Part shown: piece by piece, positions 1 to 7,661 of the stretch
Position numbering within the stretch: the stretch's first letter is position 1
Layout: every line of letters begins with the position of its first letter
Source: an uncultured Faecalibacterium sp.
GTDB lineage: Bacteria > Bacillota > Clostridia > Oscillospirales > Ruminococcaceae
Assembly (NCBI GenBank): GCA_934547065.1
Contig: CAKTEF010000008.1
Coordinates: 11,186 to 75,185 of the forward strand
DNA length: 64,000 nucleotides
Direction: 5' to 3'
Program-made: the position numbers and the translations under genes
The notes under the pieces: generated by a model
The model's database searches: none
Told to the model about the DNA's origin: nothing
The model's input: only the letters and a program-made list of their open reading frames with translations

Positions 1-1
1 T

Positions 2-838
2 GAGGCACTGGATGCTGCCGTGGCAGCCACCACCACCGAGTGGATCAGCGCTGTGGATGATATGCTGGGCGAGGAGATCGCTGTGGGCGACTCCAATTTC
101 TATATCAACGATCCCGCTACCGGCAAGCGCCGCATCCGCATGGCCGAGACGAATCTGGGCGACTTTGTGGCCGACGGCATCTATACTTACTTCAATGAGA
201 TCGAGGAGCTGCACTGTGATCTCGCCATCATGAACGGCGGCGGCATCCGGACGGACGTTCCCGCCGGTGCCTGGAGCTTCAAGACCTGCAAGACCGTCAG
301 CCCCTTTGGCAACGTGGCCTGCCTGATGTCCGTGACCGGCCGGCAGATCCAGGATGCACTGGAGTTCGGTGCCCGCTTTGTGGGCTCCGACGGCAAGGAG
401 AACGGCGGCTTCCTGCATGTGGCAGGTGCCAAGTACGAGATCCACGCCATGATCCCCAACACCGTCCAGACCGACGACAAGAACGTCTGGCAGGGCAGCG
501 CCGCAACGCCCCGCGTGTGCAATGTGGAGATCTACGACAAGGCCTCCGGCACCTATAAGCCGCTGGACCCGAACGCTACCTATGCGCTGGCCGGCATGAA
601 CTACACCCTGCGCAACCTGGGCGATGGGTTTGCGATGTTTGACGGCGCGACCCTCATCAAGGACTATGTGGCAGAGGATTACCTGGTCATGGCCAGCTAT
701 GCAGCCATGTTTGGCGGCGTGGATGCCAACGGTCTGCCGCATCTGGCAAGTGCCAACAGCCCGCTGGCCGATTACCCCGGCTATCTGCTCAACTACGAGG
801 ATCCCAACGGCGCAGGCCGTATCCAGGAGATCTGGTAA
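2..838 (+). CDS. Bifunctional metallophosphatase/5'-nucleotidase, C-terminal part (5' end outside window)
   Basis: Open from the window edge; 278 residues are visible. The sequence matches the 5'-nucleotidase C-terminal substrate-binding domain (UshA/NTE type): an ETNLGDFVADGI stretch, then MNGGGIRTDVPAG, which carries the substrate-loop signature NGGGIR, then TVSPFGN and an aromatic FGARFV region. Family members are secreted or wall-anchored and hydrolyse extracellular nucleotides and related phosphodiesters. The metallophosphatase domain and any signal peptide lie upstream and cannot be judged. The gene ends just before a bidirectional terminator shared with the convergent lipoprotein gene. 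The visible part ends soon after the nucleotidase fold, so no C-terminal LPxTG or S-layer anchor is present. Confidence 0.85.
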   Translation, partial: EALDAAVAATTTEWISAVDDMLGEEIAVGDSNFYINDPATGKRRIRMAETNLGDFVADGIYTYFNEIEELHCDLAIMNGGGIRTDVPAGAWSFKTCKTVSPFGNVACLMSVTGRQIQDALEFGARFVGSDGKENGGFLHVAGAKYEIHAMIPNTVQTDDKNVWQGSAATPRVCNVEIYDKASGTYKPLDPNATYALAGMNYTLRNLGDGFAMFDGATLIKDYVAEDYLVMASYAAMFGGVDANGLPHLASANSPLADYPGYLLNYEDPNGAGRIQEIW

Positions 839-2357
839 GCGCAGAAACCGCAACTTGAACCACTGAAAAAGGCCATGCGGCTTTGCTCGTTCGGAGCAGG
901 CCACATGGCCTTTTTGTGCGCTGAAATGATTCGCTCAACACCGTTTCGTCCGCCAGGGTGATGGTGTGCCCATTGAAGTGGATGGTGCCGTTGTTCGTCA
1001 GGCTGGTCAGGGTGCAGTCGCCGGTCAGGGTCCAGGTGGAGCCTTTTTCCAGGGTGACGACGGCGTTATCGTCCACGGCGGTGCCGCCTGCGGCGTTTTC
1101 CACGATGTTGATGGTTCCGGTAAAGGCGGAGCCGTTTTTCAGGGTCAGGTCCAGCGTGGAGATGGTATCTACCGTGATATCACCGGAAAGGGTCTGGCCA
1201 TCGGCTGTGAACGTGACCTGCGCACCGTTTTCCCCGGCGGTGCCCCAGCCGTGGGAGGCGGAGTTGCCTGCAATGGTCATCAGGGCACCGGTGCTGTCCT
1301 CGTTGCTCAGGGTCACACCGGAAAGCGAAAGGACCGCGTGGGTGTTGGTGATGTAGAATAGGTCGCCATGCTTGCCCGTCAGGGAGCCGCCGGTCATGGA
1401 AAAGCTGGAAGTGCCCACCTCGGCATCGCCGGACATGGACTGGTAGATCATGACGTTGTGCAGATTTTCATCGGCACTGGTGCCGCTGCTGCTCATGTTT
1501 CCGGTCACGGTGCAGTTTTCCAGCGCAATGGAGTTGCTGCCCTCGATCACCAGGGCCTCGGAGTTGTTGGCCGTCAGTTCGGCGTTTTTCACGGTGATAT
1601 CCGCCGTGGAGTAAACGGCAGGGGAGTTGACCCCGTTGGAGGTGTAACTGCCGCCGTCCACATTCACGGTTCCGCCGCCGCGGTCCGAGCGGATAGCAGC
1701 GGCTGAGTTGCCGGAAGTTTCCACCGTCAGATCAGAGGCGTTGGTGGTGCCGCCGCCGGTGGTCTGAATGCCGCCGGAGTTATCGGCTGAGGTCCGGATC
1801 GTGGAGTTGGAAATGTTGACCGTAGTGCCTGTGCCGTAGCTGAACACACCGTTGCCATTCTGGGCGTTGGAGGTGATGCGGGCACCGGAGATGGTCACGG
1901 TGGCCCCGTTGGTGGCCAGCAAGGCGGCATTCTGGCCGTAAAAGTCGCCATCCTCCGTGTTGGAGGAACTGCCGGCGCTCTTGTTGACGGTGATATCGTT
2001 CAGTGTCACCGTTGCGCCGTCCACCCGCAGGGCGTTTTCGTCGCTGCCGGTAGATTCGTACGTTTCGGAGTAAACGGTGGAGTCGCTGTCAATGGTGTTG
2101 GCACTGGTGCCCTGCGTGACAGTACCGGAGCCGCCAAACCCGCCGCCGGGGCCGCCGGGGCCGCCCTGCCCATCCGGGGCACCGTCCGGCTTTTCCGGGG
2201 GCTGGCCGTCCGGCGGGGTGCCCTCGCCGGGGGCGCTCATGCTGGGCGCATCGGTGCTTTCGGCACTGCTGGCCGAGGATGCGGAGCAGGCCGCCAGCGA
2301 GAGCATCAGCGCAGCCGCACAGGTCAGGGAAGCAAGGCGTTTGGTTGCAAGTCTCAT
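789..2357 (-). CDS. Secreted Ser/Thr/Gly-rich beta-helix lipoprotein with a run-on C-terminus
   Basis: 522 residues. The start is supported by GGAAGGAG upstream of ATG. The N-terminus is a lipoprotein signal with lipobox LAAC near residue 23, followed by a Ser-rich and then Pro/Gly-rich linker (about 30-80). The rest is low in charge and rich in Thr, Ser, Asn, Val and Gly, with repeating strands such as GATVTLNDITV and GTTVNISNSTI, typical of right-handed parallel beta-helix surface proteins that bind carbohydrate; I cannot name the family with certainty. The repeat pattern stops near residue 475. The last ~45 residues are basic, read through the terminator hairpin and overlap the end of the convergent nucleotidase gene by 50 bp, so they look like non-native run-on sequence. 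Confidence 0.6.
   Translation of the reverse strand: MRLATKRLASLTCAAALMLSLAACSASSASSAESTDAPSMSAPGEGTPPDGQPPEKPDGAPDGQGGPGGPGGGFGGSGTVTQGTSANTIDSDSTVYSETYESTGSDENALRVDGATVTLNDITVNKSAGSSSNTEDGDFYGQNAALLATNGATVTISGARITSNAQNGNGVFSYGTGTTVNISNSTIRTSADNSGGIQTTGGGTTNASDLTVETSGNSAAAIRSDRGGGTVNVDGGSYTSNGVNSPAVYSTADITVKNAELTANNSEALVIEGSNSIALENCTVTGNMSSSGTSADENLHNVMIYQSMSGDAEVGTSSFSMTGGSLTGKHGDLFYITNTHAVLSLSGVTLSNEDSTGALMTIAGNSASHGWGTAGENGAQVTFTADGQTLSGDITVDTISTLDLTLKNGSAFTGTINIVENAAGGTAVDDNAVVTLEKGSTWTLTGDCTLTSLTNNGTIHFNGHTITLADETVLSESFQRTKRPCGLLRTSKAAWPFSVVQVAVSALTRSPGYGLRRWDPRS
866..915. terminator. Bidirectional terminator between convergent genes
   Basis: A stem GGCCATG/CATGGCC with an inner GCTC/GAGC stem is flanked by AAAAA on the left and TTTTT on the right, so it can work on both strands. 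It lies inside the annotated reading frame of the minus-strand lipoprotein, which suggests that the lipoprotein frame originally ended before it. Confidence 0.8.
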
Positions 2358-2552
2358 TACAAAAATCTCCTTCCGATTTTAGAAGAACAGGTCTGTTTTG
2401 TGGGAAGCGTTCCGGATCGCTTCCGGTGGTTTCAGTCTAGTTCTTATTTGTGGAAACAAAAGGAAGAAAATGTGATAAAATCGCAAAAATCAAGGCAGGA
2501 AGCCGATTTTCTGAACATTTCATGAACGAAATTCCGTCCGTTTATGAACAAT

Positions 2553-2585
2553 AAAAATCTCCCGGCCCTGTCTGGGAGCCGGGAG
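2553..2585 (-). terminator. Terminator of the HAD hydrolase gene
   Basis: On the minus strand a CTCCCGGC/GCCGGGAG stem is followed by ATTTTTA. It lies 10 nt beyond the stop codon of the HAD hydrolase. Confidence 0.8.
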
Positions 2586-2595
2586 CGGAATGGGT

Positions 2596-3372
2596 TCAGA
2601 TAAGGTGGTGCGCAAGGCAGTAGTGATAGATGCCATCCTCGGCAACGTGGCCGCAGGTATCGCTGGCGATGGCTTTGAGTTCGTCGGACGCATTGCCCAT
2701 GGCGACACCGCAGCCCACGGCGTTCAGCATCTCAAGGTCGTTGTTGCCGTCGCCAAAAGCCATGGCCTGGGCCGGGGTCAGGCCGAAATAGTCCAGCGTT
2801 TTCCGGACTCCGATGCCCTTGCCGCCGCTGGCCGGAATGATATCCACGGCCCGGTCCCACCAGCCCGCGATCTTTGCGTTGACGGTATCCTGCAGGATAC
2901 GGGGATAATCTGCCTTCCGGCATCCCATCAGGAGCTGGAACACCTCGCCGTCGGCCAGCTGAGTGAAATCATCGGAGATGCTCAGGGGCTCCTTGGCAAT
3001 GGCAAAGTAGTCCAGCAGGTCCTGATCGGCTCCGTTAGCAGCCAGCCGGGTGGAGGTGGCCAACGCGACCGGACGGCCCAGCGCCGTGGCGTTCCGGATC
3101 AGGGTATGCACATCTTCGCGGAGCAAAGGGCTGGAAAAAATGACTTCCTTGCTGCTGTAACAATAGGAGCCGTTGTAGGTCAGGGTTGCATCAAGTTCTA
3201 CTCCGTCGAAGCGGGGCACCAGCATGGGGGCGCGCCCGGTGGCAATGCAGATCTTGATGCCGTTTGCCTGCAGCCGGGCCAGCGTTTCCAGCATTTGGGG
3301 GGAGATATGCTTTTTCTCCATGTCGATCAGGGTGCCGTCGATGTCAAAAAAGATGATCTTGGTTTCGTTCAT
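2596..3372 (-). CDS. Cof-type HAD-IIB family hydrolase (sugar/nucleotide phosphatase)
   Basis: 258 residues from an ATG preceded by GAGGAAACGAAC; longer upstream frames run through the tRNA gene and are not real. Motif I FFDIDGTL (catalytic Asp10 and Asp12) is at the N-terminus, motif II at IATGR, the conserved Lys lies in the GGKGIGVRKTLDYF segment, and motif IV GDGNNDLEML is near the C-terminus. These are the marks of the Cof/YbjI subfamily, cytosolic Mg-dependent phosphatases with a C2 cap and broad substrate range (FMN, PLP, sugar phosphates). The substrate cannot be predicted here. It is monocistronic, lying between its own terminator and the tRNA-Gln terminator. Confidence 0.88.
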   Translation of the reverse strand: MNETKIIFFDIDGTLIDMEKKHISPQMLETLARLQANGIKICIATGRAPMLVPRFDGVELDATLTYNGSYCYSSKEVIFSSPLLREDVHTLIRNATALGRPVALATSTRLAANGADQDLLDYFAIAKEPLSISDDFTQLADGEVFQLLMGCRKADYPRILQDTVNAKIAGWWDRAVDIIPASGGKGIGVRKTLDYFGLTPAQAMAFGDGNNDLEMLNAVGCGVAMGNASDELKAIASDTCGHVAEDGIYHYCLAHHLI

Positions 3373-3455
3373 GTTCGTTTCCTCACGGTGGGTGTTTGGG
3401 CAAAAAAGCGGGGGACTCTGGCACCAGTATACCAGATTTCCCCGGAAATACAAAG

Positions 3456-3483
3456 AAAAAAGCCATCCGAACTTCGGATGGCT
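3456..3483 (-). terminator. Terminator of tRNA-Gln
   Basis: On the minus strand, AGCCATCCGAA/TTCGGATGGCT with a one-base centre is followed by TTTTTC. It lies immediately 3' of the tRNA. Confidence 0.85.
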
Positions 3484-3485
3484 TC

Positions 3486-3559
3486 TGGTTGGGGATGAGA
3501 GAATCGAACTCCCACAAGTAGAGTCAGAGTCTACCGCACTACCACTATGCAAATCCCCA
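3486..3559 (-). tRNA. tRNA-Gln (anticodon CUG)
   Basis: A complete cloverleaf can be drawn on the minus strand. The acceptor TGGGGAT pairs with ATCCCCA, the anticodon stem is GTAGA/TCTAC with loop CTCTGAC (anticodon CTG), the T-stem is GGGAG/CTCTC with loop TTCGATT, and the D-arm is short (GCA/TGC). The 3' CCA is encoded. The U1-A72 first pair is usual for glutamine tRNAs. It has its own near-consensus promoter and its own terminator. Confidence 0.92.
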
Positions 3560-3604
3560 GGATCTGCTCTGTTGTTTGGCTGCGTGAGCCGCTCAACGTG
3601 TGCT

Positions 3605-3633
3605 ATTATACGCACAAAACAGGTGCTTGTCAA
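3605..3633 (-). promoter_or_regulatory. Sigma-A promoter of tRNA-Gln
   Basis: On the minus strand, TTGACA, a 17-nt spacer, then TATAAT: a perfect consensus. Transcription would start some 40 nt before the tRNA 5' end. Confidence 0.85.
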
Positions 3634-3772
3634 GCACATTTTTGAAAAAAAGTTGTACTTTTTTGGAAATTGACGCACCAGCGTGGGGTGCCCTGTTTTG
3701 GCATCCTTTTTGCTCGTTTTGCATATACTGGAGATCAGTAGAAGCAAAGATGCACAAAAAGGAGGATACCCT

Positions 3773-4054
3773 ATGACCCGGATGCCGCAAAAAGAAAAGA
3801 CCCTGCTTTCGTCCCGCATCCCACGGGATACCGAACACGAGCGCTACCACCCGGAGCTGGAAGCGGAGCTGCGCGAGTGTCTGTTCTGCCTGCGCCAGAA
3901 TGAGATGCTGTTTGACCTGGAAGTGAACACGGATCTGATCGAGCAGCACATCTACGAGCGGCAGGCGCTTTTGTGCCGCTACCGGTACTTACTGGCCCGT
4001 GCGCGGGAGCTGGGCCTGCACACGATCCTGAGCCGCTACCAGCCGATGGAATAA
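3773..4054 (+). CDS. DUF2508 family protein
   Basis: 93 residues. I chose the ATG 6 nt after a strong AGGAGG; the in-frame upstream extension lacks a ribosome-binding site. The C-terminal half (NTDLIEQHIYE, then RYRYLLARAREL) matches the DUF2508 pattern of a D/N-x-D-L-I-x-x-x-I-Y helix followed by a Tyr-rich R-Y-x-Y-L-L helix. The protein is predicted helical, cytosolic and charged, with no signal peptide or membrane segment. The family's function is unknown; in Firmicutes it is often near recR or the sigma-K processing genes. No such partner is visible here, and the gene is monocistronic. Confidence 0.7.
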   Translation: MTRMPQKEKTLLSSRIPRDTEHERYHPELEAELRECLFCLRQNEMLFDLEVNTDLIEQHIYERQALLCRYRYLLARARELGLHTILSRYQPME

Positions 4055-4066
4055 AAGCGGCAGTCC

Positions 4067-4196
4067 GCCGCATCTCCGGGAGCTTTCTCCGCGAACAGCC
4101 CGGAACCCACGGTTCCGCCCCAGTACGCAATCCACTGGAATGCGTACTGGGGCCCCACTTCCCGGACATTCGCCGGAGAAACTCCCCTCGTGCGGC
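4067..4196. other. Large composite dyad / probable structured RNA element
   Basis: The outer arms GCCGCA (4067-4072) and TGCGGC (4191-4196) enclose near-complementary 18-mers at 4078-4095 and 4169-4186 (GGGAGCTTTCTCCGCGAA against a copy with one shifted base). Inside are two perfect hairpins: GGAACC-CAC-GGTTCC at 4102-4116, and a 13-bp stem GCCCCAGTACGCA/TGCGTACTGGGGC at 4117-4153 with an 11-nt loop. The element lies after the DUF2508 stop and before the scfA promoter. No T-tract follows, so it is not a simple terminator. It could be a structured 3' UTR, a small RNA or a miniature palindromic element. Confidence 0.55.
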
Positions 4197-4222
4197 AGTC
4201 ACGGCTTTCTGTTACAAAAATC

Positions 4223-4251
4223 TTGACAAGCCTTTTTTTCCGTGCTATTAT
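4223..4251 (+). promoter_or_regulatory. Sigma-A promoter of scfA
   Basis: TTGACA, 17-nt spacer, TATTAT. The predicted start is near 4258, giving a leader of about 60 nt before the scfA ATG. Confidence 0.85.
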
Positions 4252-4320
4252 ACCTAAAGATAACATCCTGTGCGGGTGGTTCCGCGCATCAATCTTATGG
4301 AGCTAGAGAGGTTTTCTATT

Positions 4321-4467
4321 ATGGAACGTATTAAGACGATCGCTACCCGTGACCTGACCAAGAGCGTTGTGACCGGTGGCTGCGGCGAGTGCCAGACTTC
4401 CTGCCAGTCCGCATGCAAGACTTCCTGCGGCGTGGCAAACCAGAAGTGCGAGAACAGCAACAAGTAA
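4321..4467 (+). CDS. scfA: SCIFF peptide precursor (six cysteines in forty-five residues)
   Basis: 48 residues with an AGAGAGG ribosome-binding site. The core TGGCGECQTSCQSACKTSCG, followed by a final Cys in QKCEN, gives the six cysteines that define the SCIFF family, and the N-terminal IKTIATRDL leader is also typical. It is the ribosomally made substrate in which the adjacent radical SAM enzyme forms a Cys-Thr thioether (sactipeptide-type) crosslink. The peptide is nearly universal in Clostridia; its cellular role is not settled. A terminator lies between it and scfB, so the peptide is probably made in excess over its maturase. Confidence 0.97.
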   Translation: MERIKTIATRDLTKSVVTGGCGECQTSCQSACKTSCGVANQKCENSNK

Positions 4468-4481
4468 TTTCTGCAAATCGG

Positions 4482-4511
4482 AATGCCGCCTTTGCCGGGC
4501 GGCATTTTTTT
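4482..4511 (+). terminator. Terminator/attenuator between scfA and scfB
   Basis: AATGCCGCC/GGCGGCATT stem followed by TTTTTT. Since scfB starts only 26 nt later without an evident promoter of its own, partial read-through is the likely way scfB is expressed. Confidence 0.85.
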
Positions 4512-4536
4512 ATGGAACAAGGGAATGGAGTAAAAC

Positions 4537-5988
4537 ATGGTACATCAGTATCAATTGAACGGCTATAACATCGTACTGGACACCTGCAGCGGCTCGGTGC
4601 ATGTGGTGGATGACGTTGCGTATGACGTGATCGCCCTGTACAAGGAGCATTCGGCAGACGAGATCGTGGCGGCCATGCTGGAAAAATACGGCTCCCGCCC
4701 GGACGTGACGGAGGCGGATCTGCGCCAGTGCCTGGAGGATGTGGCCGCTCTGGAAAAGGCCGGCAAGCTCTGGAACCCGGACGTATACGAGAATATGGCG
4801 TTCGATTTCAAAAACCGCAACACGGTGGTCAAGGCGCTGTGCCTGCATGTGGCCCACACCTGCAACCTGAACTGCTCCTACTGCTTTGCATCCCAGGGCC
4901 GCTACCAGGGCGACCGTGCCCTGATGAGCCTGGAAGTGGGCAAGCGTGCCATGGATTTCCTCATTGAAAACAGCGGCACCCGCCGCAACCTGGAAGTGGA
5001 TTTCTTTGGCGGCGAGCCGCTGATGAACTTTGACATGGTCAAGCAGCTGGTGGCATACTGCCGCGAGCAGGAAAAGATCCACAACAAGAACTTCCGCTTT
5101 ACCATGACCACCAACGGTGTGCTGATCGACGACGATGTGATCGACTTCTGCAACAAGGAGTGCTACAACGTGGTGCTCAGCCTGGATGGCCGCAAAGAGG
5201 TCAACGACCGCTTCCGCAAGGATTATGCGGGCCATGGCAGCTACGACACCATCGTGCCCAAGTTCCAGGAGTTTGTCAAAAAGCGCGGGGATAAGGGCTA
5301 CTACATGCGCGGCACCTACACCCACTACAACACCGATTTCACCAACGATATCTTCCACATGGCTGACCTGGGCTTTACGGAGCTGAGCATGGAGCCGGTG
5401 GTGTCCAAGCCCGGCGACCCCAGCGCTCTGACCGAGGAGGATCTGCCCATCCTGAAAGAACAGTATGAGATCCTGGCCAAGGAAATGATCCGGCGTGACC
5501 GTGAAGGCCGGGGCTTTACGTTCTATCATTATATGATCGACCTGACCGGCGGCCCCTGCATCTACAAGCGTATTTCGGGCTGCGGCTCCGGCACCGAGTA
5601 CATGGCCGTGACCCCCTGGGGCGATTTGTACCCCTGCCACCAGTTTGTGGGCGACCCCAAGTACCGGATGGGCGATATCTGGAAAGGCGTGACCAACACC
5701 GCCGTGCGCGATGAGTTCAAGCACTGCAACGCCTATGCCCGCAAGGAGTGCCAGGACTGCTGGGCCAAGCTCTACTGCTCCGGCGGCTGCGCCGCAAACT
5801 CTTACCACGCAACCGGAAGCATCACCGGGGTGTATGAGTACGGCTGTGAGCTGTTCCGCAAGCGGATGGAGTGTGCCATCATGATCAAGGTGGCCGAGAA
5901 CCAGGAGCTGGCCGCTCAGGGCATTGAGGTCCCCATTGAGATCGGCGGCAGCTGCAACGCCTGCGCCGACGGCGAAGCCTGCGAATGA
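4537..5988 (+). CDS. scfB: Thioether cross-link-forming SCIFF maturase (radical SAM/SPASM)
   Basis: 483 residues; GGAATGGAG precedes the ATG. An N-terminal ~95-residue peptide-recognition region (RRE/PqqD-like) leads into the radical SAM core with CNLNCSYC (Cys109, Cys113, Cys116 for the SAM-binding 4Fe-4S cluster) and the GGEPL motif. The C-terminal third has the many-cysteine SPASM domain (CGSG, YPCHQF, CQDCWAKLYCSGGC, and the last CNAC) that holds auxiliary Fe-S clusters. Together these form the thioether in the ScfA precursor. Length and motifs agree with characterised CteB/ScfB enzymes. Its stop overlaps the start of the following PLP decarboxylase by four bases. Confidence 0.97.
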   Translation: MVHQYQLNGYNIVLDTCSGSVHVVDDVAYDVIALYKEHSADEIVAAMLEKYGSRPDVTEADLRQCLEDVAALEKAGKLWNPDVYENMAFDFKNRNTVVKALCLHVAHTCNLNCSYCFASQGRYQGDRALMSLEVGKRAMDFLIENSGTRRNLEVDFFGGEPLMNFDMVKQLVAYCREQEKIHNKNFRFTMTTNGVLIDDDVIDFCNKECYNVVLSLDGRKEVNDRFRKDYAGHGSYDTIVPKFQEFVKKRGDKGYYMRGTYTHYNTDFTNDIFHMADLGFTELSMEPVVSKPGDPSALTEEDLPILKEQYEILAKEMIRRDREGRGFTFYHYMIDLTGGPCIYKRISGCGSGTEYMAVTPWGDLYPCHQFVGDPKYRMGDIWKGVTNTAVRDEFKHCNAYARKECQDCWAKLYCSGGCAANSYHATGSITGVYEYGCELFRKRMECAIMIKVAENQELAAQGIEVPIEIGGSCNACADGEACE

Positions 5989-7409
5989 GCATGACGACCC
6001 CCATTGTGGATTTTGTCCGCCGCTATGCGCAGTCCGGCACGGCCCGGCTGCACATGCCGGGCCACAAGGGCCGGCCCCTGCTGGGCTTTGAGCCCTGGGA
6101 CATCACCGAGATCCAGGGCGCGGACGAGCTGTATGAGGCCGAGGGCATCATTGCCCGGAGCGAGGCCAATGCCACGCAGCTGTTCGGCACCCGGCACACC
6201 TATTACAGCACGGAGGGCTCGTCCCAGTGCATCCGGGCGATGCTCTGGCTGGCGATGCAGGGAGCGGCTCCGGCGCAGCACAGGCCGGTGCTGCTGGCGG
6301 CCCGCAATGCCCACAAAGCCCTGCTGTATGCGGCGGCCCTGCTGGATTTTGATATTGAGTGGCTCTGGCCTGCGCCGGAAGCGCAGGGTGCGCTGTGCAG
6401 CTGCCCGGTTTCGGCGCAGCAGCTTGCGGATGCCCTGGCCCGGCTGGCAGAACAGGGCAGCAGTCCGTTCGGGGTCTATGTCACCAGCCCGGACTACCTG
6501 GGCGGGCTGCAGGACATCGCGGCCCTTTCTGCGGTCTGTGCAGGGCAGGGAGTCCCGCTTTTGGTGGATAACGCCCACGGGGCCTATCTGCATTTTCTGC
6601 CGGAGGGCAGCCGCCACCCCATCCGGCTGGGGGCGGCGATGTGCTGCGATTCCGGCCACAAGACGCTGCCGGTGGTCACCGGCGGTGCTTATCTGCACCT
6701 GGGGCCGGGCGCTCCGGTGCAAAGTGAGGCAGCCGTGCGCAATGCGCTGGCATTGTTTGGCTCCACCAGCCCGTCGTACCTGATCCTGCAGTCGCTGGAC
6801 GCGTGCAACCGGATGTTGGCCGGGGAATATCCCCGTCAGGTGGGAGCATGCTGCCGCCGGCTGGAAGTGCTGCGCAGCCGCCTGAATGCGGCTTCCGCCG
6901 CTGCGGGCTGCGGCCTGCCGCTGGCCCGCAGCGGGCCGGATCAGGAACCGATGAAGCTGACGCTGGACGCGGCGGCGCTGGGGCTTTCCGGTCAGGCGCT
7001 GGCCCAGAAGCTGCGTCAGGCGGGCATCGAGTGCGAATACGCTGACCCGCGTTATCTTGTGCTGATGCCCACCCCGCTGAACCCACCGCAGGACCTCCAA
7101 AAACTGGAAGCCGTGCTGCTGGAACTCTGCGCGGCAGACCGGGCACCGGTCTGTGCCGGTTTGGCAGACGAAGCCGAAGCGTTCCGCGCCTTGGCACAGC
7201 AGGCTGTGTGCCGCTGCACCGTGCGGCAGGCAGTGTTCGCGGCACAGGAAACGCTGCCTGCACGGGAGGCGCTGGGCCGGGTCTGTGCGATGCCCACGGT
7301 GTCCTGCCCGCCCGCGATCCCCATTGTGGTCAGCGGCGAGGGGATCGGCCCGGCAGCACTGGAATTGTTGGAACGGTATGGTGTCACAGCCGTCTCGGTT
7401 CTGCGCTGA
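5985..7409 (+). CDS. Orn/Lys/Arg decarboxylase-family PLP enzyme
   Basis: 474 residues. The ATGA overlap with scfB suggests translational coupling; a second ATG six bases later is possible. Family marks are LHMPGHKG near the N-terminus, TEGSSQCIRAM, the PLP aspartate in VDNAHGAYLHF, and DSGHKTLPVVTGGAYLH with the Schiff-base lysine. The protein belongs to the class I Orn/Lys/Arg decarboxylase group (fold type I), in the short SpeA/YaaO subgroup without the receiver-like N-terminal domain. The substrate (arginine or lysine) cannot be told from sequence alone. The family normally supplies polyamines. The C-terminal half is richer in alanine than usual. The coupling to a RiPP maturase is unexplained. 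Confidence 0.85.
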   Translation: MSMTTPIVDFVRRYAQSGTARLHMPGHKGRPLLGFEPWDITEIQGADELYEAEGIIARSEANATQLFGTRHTYYSTEGSSQCIRAMLWLAMQGAAPAQHRPVLLAARNAHKALLYAAALLDFDIEWLWPAPEAQGALCSCPVSAQQLADALARLAEQGSSPFGVYVTSPDYLGGLQDIAALSAVCAGQGVPLLVDNAHGAYLHFLPEGSRHPIRLGAAMCCDSGHKTLPVVTGGAYLHLGPGAPVQSEAAVRNALALFGSTSPSYLILQSLDACNRMLAGEYPRQVGACCRRLEVLRSRLNAASAAAGCGLPLARSGPDQEPMKLTLDAAALGLSGQALAQKLRQAGIECEYADPRYLVLMPTPLNPPQDLQKLEAVLLELCAADRAPVCAGLADEAEAFRALAQQAVCRCTVRQAVFAAQETLPAREALGRVCAMPTVSCPPAIPIVVSGEGIGPAALELLERYGVTAVSVLR

Positions 7410-7420
7410 GAGAGGGCTGG

Positions 7421-7464
7421 AAGCACGGAAAAGGCGGCGATCCCCCTTTTTTCCGTGCTTTTTT
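7421..7464. terminator. Bidirectional terminator after the scf/decarboxylase operon
   Basis: AAGCACGGAAAA pairs with TTTTCCGTGCTT across a 14-nt loop, and a T-run follows. Confidence 0.75.
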
Positions 7465-7516
7465 CGGCAGAACACTTGACCTTGGCGGGTGGGCAGGGTA
7501 TAAATATAAGTGTCTG

Positions 7517-7555
7517 AGTTTAAGTACTCGAGTTTCGTTCTTGAGTTTCGTTAAA
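7517..7555. repeat. Three GAGTTT iterations upstream of the glycosyltransferase gene
   Basis: GAGTTT occurs three times between 7517 and 7553, the last two as GAGTTTCGTT separated by CTT (13-bp period). The repeats lie 110-145 bp upstream of the GT4-VTT gene and could be a regulator-binding site. There is no other support. Confidence 0.35.
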
Positions 7556-7661
7556 AAATTCCCCAAAATTTCTGGAATGTGCAGGATTTTGGGACTTTGA
7601 ATCGTATATAGGACAGAGTAGAAAAAACAACCTTTTTTGTGTGGTATTCTGAGGTGTTCTG

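Noticed and set aside
3373-3819. N-terminal extension of the HAD hydrolase frame
   Set aside because: It reads through the tRNA-Gln gene, its terminator and its promoter; the real start has a ribosome-binding site at 3372.
4272-4290. GCGGGTGGTTCCGCGC resembling the T-box core GGGTGGNACCGCG in the scfA leader
   Set aside because: The key ACC is TCC, the leader from the mapped promoter is only about 60 nt, no stem I or specifier loop fits, and no terminator follows. It is most likely a simple hairpin.
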